This document shows positions 56,189-64,000 of a stretch of 64,000 nucleotides of DNA, one piece after another. The stretch spans positions 248,001-312,000 of the forward strand of contig JAUTXW010003575.1 in NCBI GenBank assembly GCA_030620095.1, in the 5' to 3' direction. Numbering within the stretch: the first letter of the stretch is position 1; every line of letters begins with the position of its first letter. The position numbers were made by a program, and so were the translations under genes. The notes beneath the pieces were generated by a model. It was not told the DNA's origin. It did no database searches and was given only the letters and a program-made list of their open reading frames with translations. This DNA is from Kuschelorhynchus macadamiae (lineage: Eukaryota; Arthropoda; Insecta; Coleoptera; Curculionidae).

Positions 56189-59040
56189 CTAAACCCTTCC
56201 CCTACCCTTCGCACCTGTGGGCCACCCTCGGGACCGCCCTTTAGCATTACTTCGAGGGGGGATTGTGCGGAAATTTACTTCCTCTTAGCATATATTGCGA
56301 TATTGCATATCGTTAAATCTACTTTAATCATTCTTTGTTTCTGTTTCAGTCTTATTCTCTGCCGCCTATGGCTCTAACCTGCCGCCTTTTTTCTTCCTTT
56401 GTTTTCTCGATCATTATGTTTTTAAGCATTTTCATAATTCCACACCAGTTCCTTTCTGAGGTCAGGAGGAGTCTCCCAACATTCTCCTTGTTTATGTTTT
56501 GGCCAGTCTCAAGTTTAGCTTGAAGTCTGATGTTAAATGTTGGGCAGGCAAAAATGGTATGTTCGGGGTCGTCAGGGATTCCCTGACAATACCAGCAATC
56601 TGGGTTCTCCTGTTTCCTTATTCTATGGAGGTAGGTTCCAAAAGTGCCATGTCCTGTAATTGCTTGTGTGGTGTGAAAGTCTAGGTCACCCATTTTCCGT
56701 TGCTGCCACTCCATTACGTTACTGACGAAGACCCTGGCCCAGCCTCGATAGCGATCCCATCTTTCCTGCCATTTTGAATAAGTGATTTGCTTTGCCTCTT
56801 CACTCCTTGCAGTGCCTTCGAAGATTAGCGCATATTCCTCAATCAGAAGATCCAGTGGGACTGTGCCCGCAAGAACTTGGCCAGCCTCACTAGAGACTGT
56901 TCTATAGCCCATAATTATCCCCAGAGCCATTCTGCGGTTTATTCTTTCGAGCATGTTGCTGTAGCGTTTATACTTTATGCCTTGTTTCCACATTGGTGCT
57001 GCATACAGGATTAGTGATTTCACCGCGGTGGTTAAAACTTTTCTTTTGGTTGAGCTAGGTCCTCCGAGGTTTGGCATCAGTGAGCTCATTTTATTTAAGA
57101 CTAGGTTGGCTTTCTCCGTGATTTTTTTAACATGCGAGGTCATGCGTATGTCCTTGTCCAAGTAGACTCCCAGGTACTTTACTTCTCTCTGACTATTAAT
57201 GACATAGTCTCCAAAACGAATGTCAATTCTCGGTATTTTTCTTCTGCCGGCCAATAGGACCATTTCGGTCTTTTCGGTTGCAAGCTCTACTCCCATTTCC
57301 CCTAGTATCCGGCGGATCTTCTGCAGTGCATATTCGGTCCTCTCTTCCAGCTGCTCTTTGGTTTTAGCTGTGACTATTACTGCCAAGTCATCTGCGTATG
57401 CTACTAGAAACACGCCATTCTCGATGTCAGCCTCTAGAATTTCATTGTAAAAGATGTTCCAAAGAAGAGGGCCCAGGACTGAACCCTGCGGGACGCCGGC
57501 AGAGATTTGGTAGGTTTTTCCATGTTCCGTGACTATTGATCTACTGTTTAGGTATGATTGAAGGATCCGTACTAGGTATTTACTTATTTTGTATCTGTTG
57601 AGTGCTCGAACAATCTTTTCCCAGGATGCTGAATTAAAGGCATTTCTAATATCAAGGGTGACCAGTATGCAGAATTCACGATTTTTTAGTGCCTTGTTTT
57701 TTTGCTCTTCTGGAATTCGTAAGACTTCTTTTATGGCGCTGATGGTACTATGCCCTTTCCTGAAGCCATGCTGTTTACTGCTGATAATATTTTTAGAGTC
57801 TAATTCTTCTTGTAGTTTTATACCTATCAAGCTCTCCAGTACTTTACCCATAGTGTCTAATAGGCATATGGGTCTGTATGTTTTTGGGTCCGTCGGGCTT
57901 TTCTGCTGTTTTTCTATAAGTACTAGTTTTGCAATCTTCCAGCAGCCAGGAAAGATTCCTTCTTTAAAACAGTTGTTCATTAGCTCCAGTATTATGATGG
58001 AATTTCTTTCTATTAAAATCTTTGTGACTTGTGACGGGATGTTGTCTGGTCCTGGAGCTTTGTTAGGTTTGATTTTAGCTGTGGCAGTTTTGAGATCTTC
58101 TAGGCTAAAAAGATTAATCTCTTCATTGGGGCAATGTAAATGTGGCCAGGCGTGGTGGGGATGGATTGGAAAGAGTTTTTTTACTTGGTTGTCAATGGTT
58201 TCTTCTGTGAGTTTGATTTTTGGTCTCAGTCTTAGTTTATCCATTGTCACTTTGTATGCCTTCCCCCAAATATTCTCTTCCAGTTCCGTAAGCAACTCTA
58301 TCCAGGCTTCGCGTTTTTTCTTCTTAATTGCATTTTTGAGGTCTTGTCTTGATTTAGTATAATTCTCTTTTGCAATTGTTATAGTTTCTTCAGATATGTG
58401 ATGTCTAGTTTTTACTTTGGTCCATATTCTTCGCCATCTGATGCATTCCTTCCTCTTTTCGGCTATTTCTGCGCACCACCAGTAGATTGGGAAGTGCTTG
58501 AATTGTCTGGTTTTCTTTGTGAAAAAACTGTCGCATTGTTCTTTTATTTTTTTAATAAGAGTTTCTGGCGTCGGTGTAGTCTCTTCTACTGTGTCTAGTG
58601 GTGTGCTATCACTTAAGAAAATCTGCCAGCTTTCCGATGAGATTCTCCATCCTGTGGGGCACGGAGCGTTTGAGTTAGCAAATTTAATTGGGGTCTCCTT
58701 GAAGAAACTGATGTTTTGGTGGTCACTTAGATTTTCAGTCTCTGTTTCCACCCTCCAGTCCCTGATATCCTTACTTATTTTTGTAGTGGCTATGGTGAAG
58801 TCAATAAGAGAGGAGCCATTATGACTGTTAAAGGTATGTATTTGCCCTTTGTTTAGAATTATAAAGCTTTTCCCTGCAATCCAGTCTTCCAAAATCCTAC
58901 CTCTGGTGTTTGTAGTCTCGGAGCCGAAATACGAGGTCTTAGCATTTAGATCACCGCCAATAATAATTTCTTTATTGGTATTTTCGATATACGACTTAAT
59001 ATTGTTCAGTAAGTCCTCGTATTCTTCATTATTGCCAACC
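56181..59040 (-). mobile_element. R1-clade non-LTR retrotransposon, 5' truncated
   Basis: Reads leftward. At its 5' side (59040) the endonuclease-coding sequence stops in the middle and abuts (TTAGG)n; at its 3' side it ends near CCCTTCCCCTACCC. There is no poly(A) tail. The 3' UTR is 56181-56351. R1-clade families such as TRAS and SART insert in insect telomere repeats, and both elements here touch such repeats. Confidence 0.75.
56352..59040 (-). CDS. R1-clade ORF2 (endonuclease/RT/zinc domain), 5' truncated but open
   Basis: Open from the truncated edge at 59040 to the stop at 56352; the first Met of the open frame is at 58892, giving 846 aa from there. The APE endonuclease C-terminal half keeps IIIGGDLNAKTSYFGSE and LSDHQNI. 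The RT follows with YRPICLLDTMGKV, VTLDIRNAFNSASW (catalytic Asp), AGVPQGSVLGPLLWN and FLVAYADDLAV (AYADD box). The C-terminal domain ends with CWYCQGIPDDPEHTIFAC, the CCHC-like motif of the clade. All motifs of an active RT are present, but without the first part of the endonuclease and ORF1 the copy cannot move alone. No stop or frameshift, so the insertion looks recent. Confidence 0.85.
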
Positions 59041-59095
59041 TAACCTAACCTAACCTAACCTAACCTAACATAACCTAACCTAACTTAACTTAACC
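59039..59095 (+). repeat. Telomere-type repeat (CCTAA/TTAGG)n at 5' junction of R1-clade element
   Basis: About eleven TAACC units with variants (TAACA, TAACT) between the R1-clade 5' truncation and the polymerase unit leader. It is the insect telomere motif, here interstitial. Confidence 0.85.
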
Positions 59096-59250
59096 TGAAG
59101 AGGGTAGCCCGAAAATGGGTAGCCGGGATTTGAGTCTCGGAAATTCGGGGGGGAAGGGGGAGGGGGGTAAGGTTGTTGATCGGCTTGGGAAAGTGGTTTT
59201 TAGAGATTGTCGTTCAACTTTAAGTAGGACACATGTGATTAACTTTTGCA

Positions 59251-59257
59251 TATAAAA
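59251..59257 (+). promoter_or_regulatory. TATA box of polymerase unit, copy 2
   Basis: CATATAAAATCGCCTCAGCG, about 220 bp before the ATG at 59475, as in copy 1. Confidence 0.55.
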
Positions 59258-59474
59258 TCGCCTCAGCGAAGAGACGAATGCAATTGATTTCTGCATTCAC
59301 ACTGTGCAGAGCTCGCGAGTTTTCTGGTGTTTACATTGTGTCTATTTGGTAATTTTTTAATTTTTATTTTTATTTCTAACATTTTTATTTGGCAAGATTT
59401 AATTCTTATATATATTGGTGACATTTTTATGTACATTTGTGGCATTTTTATTTGTTATTACGATTTTTTTCATA

Positions 59475-60376
59475 ATGGACAATTTTTTGGCATCGAGTAG
59501 CAAAATAATTGACAATGACTTTGACTTATACACATGTACTCAAATGCAAAATTTTGCAAAGAAACAAAACAATGAAACAGACGTATTTACAACTAGTCAA
59601 CAACAAACTATTCAGGACTTGAATGAAATTATTTACAATAGCCAAGTTCAGAATAATGCCAACAAAAACAACAACGAAAAATATTTATTCACAGCTACTC
59701 AACAACAAACTCTTGACGATCTTAATGACATTATTGACAACAAAACGGACTTAATTACAACAAAAACTAAACAAACGCTTGAAGAACTGAATGACATTGA
59801 CGAAACTCAAAATTCTAGCTATGAGGATATTGTTTGTTTTTAAAAATCTAATCCAAATTATTTAACATTAAAATCGCCAATTAATTCTCCGAGACCAATT
59901 TGCTCTCCCTTTTTTTTTAGTGAAAATTCTGATTCGGAAGAAGAACAAATTGATCAAATTTTAAGTTTGGCTATTTGTCCTATTAATTCACCATATGATA
60001 TTGTAAATTCTGATTCGCAAGAAAAACAAATTGATCAAAATTTAAGTTCGGCTATATCTTCTATTAATTCACCATATGCTATTGTAAATTCTGATTCGCA
60101 AGAAAAACAATATTAAGCAAATTTAACTTCGGATATTTCTCCTAATAATTCACCAGTTGAACAAAATTCAATTTCGAAACCATCATTTATCATTAAAAAA
60201 AAAATTAAAATTAATAAAAAAAATAAAAAACAAATAGCAAACCTTAAGTGTCTGGGTTTCGCTATTCAAAATTTAACTAATTTGATCACAATTAAAAAGG
60301 GAGACGAAAGTACGGTGAATTATGTTAAACAGGCCTTTGACAAATTAGTTGACTCATTTGAAGAAATGGATTCATA
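59475..60376 (+). pseudogene. Gln/Asn-rich ORF upstream of the polymerase, copy 2
   Basis: Starts MDNFLASSSKIIDNDFDLYT and is open for 122 codons to a TAA at 59841, then continues in frame-related segments to a conserved end at 60376. It carries two QQQTxxDLN-type repeats, then three copies of a unit around NSDSQEKQIDQNLSS, then a basic stretch (KINKKNKKQI) and NLTNLITIKKGDESTVNYV. The stop at 59841 is a sense codon in copy 1, so it is a local mutation. Probably a protein of about 300 aa when intact. No homology recognised. Low-complexity content suggests a scaffold or DNA-binding role, but this is a guess. Confidence 0.6.
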
Positions 60377-60379
60377 AAG

Positions 60380-60545
60380 TCAATTAATTTCTATTGCTTT
60401 TTTCAAAATTTGACTATAACTAAATAAAAATGCACAATATTAATTTTATTATTATACAAAGAACTTCAAAAATGCAATTGCTTTTTTCAAAATTTGACTA
60501 TAACTAAATAGAATTGCACAATATTAATTTTATTATTATTATTAT
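60380..60545 (+). repeat. Direct repeat between the two genes of the polymerase unit
   Basis: TTGCTTTTTTCAAAATTTGA and the following ACTATAACTAAATA...TTATTATTAT stretch occur twice (about 60395 and 60478). A similar pair, more diverged, is in copy 1 (about 50367 and 50450). Noncoding. Confidence 0.65.
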
Positions 60546-60561
60546 GCAGAAAACTTCAGAA

Positions 60562-63500
60562 ATGCATAGTGTGTAACATGTAATAAAGTCTTCACTAGAA
60601 AGGATAATTTACTGCGACATATTAAAAAACATGTTAACGGAAATTCCACAAAACTCAACAGTTGGTTGAAAAAACCAAAGCTTGTTAAAGGTAAGAACAT
60701 TTTATTTTTCATGTTATATTTTGTAAAATATTTTTTTCTTAATTTATAGATTCTACAAATATTGTAAAATATTGTAAAGAATGCAAGAAAAATATAAACC
60801 AAAGTCTATGGGGTGGACATCTTCGATCTAGTGTGCACAAGAACAATTCCAAAATTGGCTTGGAGGAAGGTGTTGAAATTATCAAGTCAGCATTCAGGGA
60901 ACGAATAATATCTTATAGGATTTCCTCACACCAAAACTTCATAAATGTGAAAGAATATTTTCAACATTTGGAATACAAAATTGCACATCTAATAGATCAA
61001 AAACTGCAGAAACATAAATGTATCAAGCTAAATATGGAACTGTTCGGTTTCTATTTTAACCCCAGCAGCGACAGCTATGATGTCAAATCTTTTAATGCGC
61101 CGTTCCAAGTCATTTGCCAGGGATATCAGAAAGAAGAACTGTTAGAGCAAATCTGCACCATTATTGACCAAAAAGCTGACGAATTTGCAGAAAGAGATTC
61201 AGGTAAAGAATTTATTTTCGATTTTACAACAGCAACAAAAAAAGTAATTTTTTAATTTTTACGTTGCAGGATGGTCTTTGATGAATTTACTTCATTTGGA
61301 AATTAATGTTAACAAGCACAATCCGCTGAGAGCCTCATCTTTTATCGAACTTCCTCAAGAGATCAAGAGACGTCAAGCTGTGATCAACATTAGGAATGAT
61401 GACAACTTTTGCTTCGCCTGGGCAGTTGTGTCTGCTCTTCACCAACCACGCGGATTAGATTTTGAAACTTCATCCTACCCACACTACTCTTCTGTTTTGG
61501 ATATGTCAGGTATAGAATTTCCAATGTTGCTAAAGAACATTAAGATTTTTGAAGAAAAAAATAACATTTCTATTAATGTATATGGATTAGAAATTATAAA
61601 TCCTAAAAAGGGGTATGAAGTAATTGGTCCACTTTATTATTCAACGAAAAAAAAAAATCAACATGTCAATTTATTGTTAATAAGTGATGATGATGAAAAA
61701 ACTTTTCATTATTGCTATATTAAAGATTTATCAAAACTAGTTTCTGCACAAATTTCTAAACATCTCGGAAAAAATATATTTGCGATGGTTTGTTTACAAT
61801 AAAATTTATTACAACACAATAGCTATGATTGTGATCATTTACGAATTAACCTACCTTCTAAAGAATTAATAAAAGATAAGTTTGGAAACTATTCATATGA
61901 TAATATTTTGAAATTTGTAAATTATCATAAACAAATGAAAGTTCCTTTCGTGGTGTATGCAGATTTTGAATGCAATAATGACAATGTTGATAAAAATCCT
62001 AATATTTCATACACCTTAAAACAATATGAACATATTCCACATTCATTTGCCTATTACATTAAATGTTCCTTCGACGATAATTATTCTAAATTTGAAAAAT
62101 ATAGAGGTCAAAATTGTGATACATTATTTATAAATTCTTTAGAAAGAGATGTGTATAACATATACAATAAATATTTAAAGGCTCCTAAAAAAATGATCCC
62201 TTTGAACGAACTGGGCAAAATTTATCATAACTATGAAAAAGTTTGTCATATTTGTAATAAACCTCTTTTAAATGACAGGGTTGCAGATCATTGTCATATA
62301 ACCGGTCTTTATAGAGGTCCAGCTCATTCACTCTGCAACATAAATTACAGAATACCTAACTTTATTCCAGTTATATTACATAATTTGCGTAATTATGATT
62401 CTCATCTATTTCTTAAAAAATTATGCTTAAACAAAGAACAACTAACAGTTATCGCACAAAACAAGGAAAAATATATTTCATTTGAAAAGCTTATTCATGT
62501 GGATAACTATTTTGATAAAAAGTCACAAAAGGCTAAGAAAAAAAATATATCATTAAGGTTTATTGATTCTTTTCAATTTCTATCCCATTCTTTATCAAAA
62601 CTCTCTGAAAGCTTAAAAGATGAACAATGTAAGGAAATAAAAAAAATTTTCAATGATGAAGAAAGATTTAAACTTATTCGGCAAAAAGGTGTATTTCCTT
62701 ACAGTTATATTGATGATTATTTAAAATTAGAAGAAACAACTTTACCTCAGAAAGACCAATTTTATAATACTTTAACGGATGAGCACATCAGTGATGCAGA
62801 ATACCAAAGAGCTGTAAAGGTTTGGCAATTGTTTAAATGTGAATCTCTTGGTCAATACTCCGACGTTTACTTACTCTCTGATACTTCACTTTTGGCAGAT
62901 ATTTTTGAAAATTTTAGAAGCACTTGTTTATCCACATATAAGCTCGATCCAGCTCATTTTTACACTTTTCCAGGTTTATCCTGGGAGGCGTGTTTGCATT
63001 ATACTGGAATAGAATTAGAATTGTTAACTGATCCAGATATGATACACTTTTTCAAAAAAAGCGTTCGCGGTGGTGTGAGCTCTTGCATTTGTAGAAAATC
63101 TGAAGCTAATAACCCATTTTAAATTTTGATCCTTTAAAGCAAACTAAATACATAATTTATTATGATGCAACAAATTTGTATGGTTATGCAATGTCATAGC
63201 ACATTCCAACGGGAGATTTTGTTTGGTTAACAGATAAAGAAATCAATGATTTAAATATTATGAATATTTCTAAAAAATCTAATAAGGGATATGTTTTAGA
63301 GGTTGATTTAGAATATCCTACAAGTCTACATTCCTATCATAACGATTTTCTGTTTTGTCCAGAAAACTTTAAACCGCCAAATTCTAAATGCATAAAATTA
63401 ATACCCAATTTAAATGATAAATCAAAATATGTTATTCACTATCAATTATTAAAACAATGTTTGGAACATGGACTCAAGTTAACTAAAGTTCATAGAGTTT

Positions 63501-64000
63501 TACAGTTTTCTCAATCTGATTGGTTGAAAAAATATATAGACTTGAATTCAAGATTAAGAAATGATTCGAAGAATGAATTTGATCGTAATACTTACAAGTT
63601 GGCAAATAATAGTATTTATGGCAAGACTATGGAAAATGTTGATAGGAGAATTGACGTAAGACTTGTTACAGAGTGGGAAAAAAATAGAAGAAAAGATGGT
63701 GCTGAGAATTTAATTGCAAAACCATATTTCAAGGACTTAACAATATTTTCTGAAAACTTGGTAGCTATTCAAATGCAAAAGATTCAAGTTACTTACAATA
63801 AACCAATATATGTAGGCTTCTCAATATTAGATATATCTAAAACTGTTATGTATGATTTCTTTTATAATTTTTTAAAACCTCTTTATCAGGAAAATATTTC
63901 ACTTTTATACACCGATACCGATTCGTTCATTTTAGAAGTCACAACTCCAAATATTTATTCTGACATGATAAAAAATATTCACAAATTTAACACATCTAAT
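60562..64000 (+). pseudogene. Family B DNA polymerase with embedded endonuclease VII-like domain, copy 2
   Basis: Runs off the window end. An ATG at 60562 is followed by a one-base loss in the first C2H2 finger. Introns lie at about 60690-60748 and 61203-61269. The exon between includes a second finger (CKECKKN...HLRSSVH). Next come a conserved DDNFCFAWAVVSAL block, the exonuclease motif VVYADFEC, the endonuclease VII-like insertion (CHICNKPLLNDRVADHCHITG, RGPAHSLCN), exonuclease II HNLRNYDSH, exonuclease III region DVYLLSDTSLLADIF, then the palm: YYDATNLYGYAMS (motif A), KLANNSIYGKT (motif B) and LLYTDTDSF (motif C). Indels near 61800 (third finger) and stops at 63119 and about 63198 disable this copy. 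It is of the protein-primed B2 type used by Polinton-like elements, bidnaviruses and linear plasmids. Confidence 0.82.

Noticed and set aside
57589..58362. Plus-strand ORF of 257 codons
   Set aside because: Antisense of the long R1-clade ORF2; codon pattern and motifs belong to the minus strand.
1..64000. tRNA, rRNA or other structural RNA genes
   Set aside because: No cloverleaf with A/B box promoters or rRNA-like segment was noticed by eye; a covariance-model scan would be needed to exclude them.

Overview
This looks like an AT-rich arthropod, most likely insect, nuclear genome segment that is almost entirely mobile and repeated DNA. Reasons: piggyBac elements at TTAA sites, Tc1/mariner elements at TA sites, a Helitron, APE-type non-LTR retrotransposons, GT-AG introns, TATAAATA promoters and short arrays of the insect telomere repeat (CCTAA/TTAGG). 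No conventional single-copy host gene can be identified with confidence. The species cannot be told from the sequence.

Layout. 1-1075 is a reversed, edge-truncated copy of a repeat encoding a small RING protein. 1313-8408 is a Tc1/mariner-type element with terminal inverted repeats of about 0.7 kb; its transposase gene is split by a CR1/Jockey-group LINE (about 2295-6424). 8733-11416 is an apparently intact piggyBac element with a 671-codon open transposase. 11727-15450 is a Tc1 element whose transposase carries an intron. 15501 to about 20450 is a decayed Helitron. 20759-24161 is a RAG1/Transib-like gene with a tiny first exon and two frameshifts. 25634-26134 is an unrecognised 166-aa ORF.

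From about 26 kb to the end, blocks repeat. The core module is a TATA promoter, a RING-finger gene and a convergent Cys/His-rich gene. It occurs at 1-1075 (reversed), 29881-32165, 38800-43281 (split and truncated), 45150-47445 and 54232-56180. A second piggyBac-like element (27266-29407) sits in the first forward copy, and a 4.1-kb LTR-like insertion (38997-43081) sits in the next. From 47.6 kb, R1-clade non-LTR elements abut (TTAGG)n and are followed by a spliced gene for a protein-primed-type family B DNA polymerase with an embedded endonuclease VII-like zinc domain. The order RING gene, Cys-rich gene, R1-clade element, polymerase occurs twice (45-52.7 kb and 54.2-64 kb).

Reading of the whole. 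The window is a nested, possibly subtelomeric, transposon-rich region. Its most unusual content is the multicopy RING/Cys-rich module and its repeated neighbourhood with the polymerase unit. Together they could be pieces of one larger virus-like or self-replicating element. That link is an inference from order and copy number, not proof. Most copies carry frameshifts or stops. The intact-looking reading frames are the RING gene at 422-814, the piggyBac transposase, the R1-clade ORF2 (5' truncated) and the 166-aa ORF.
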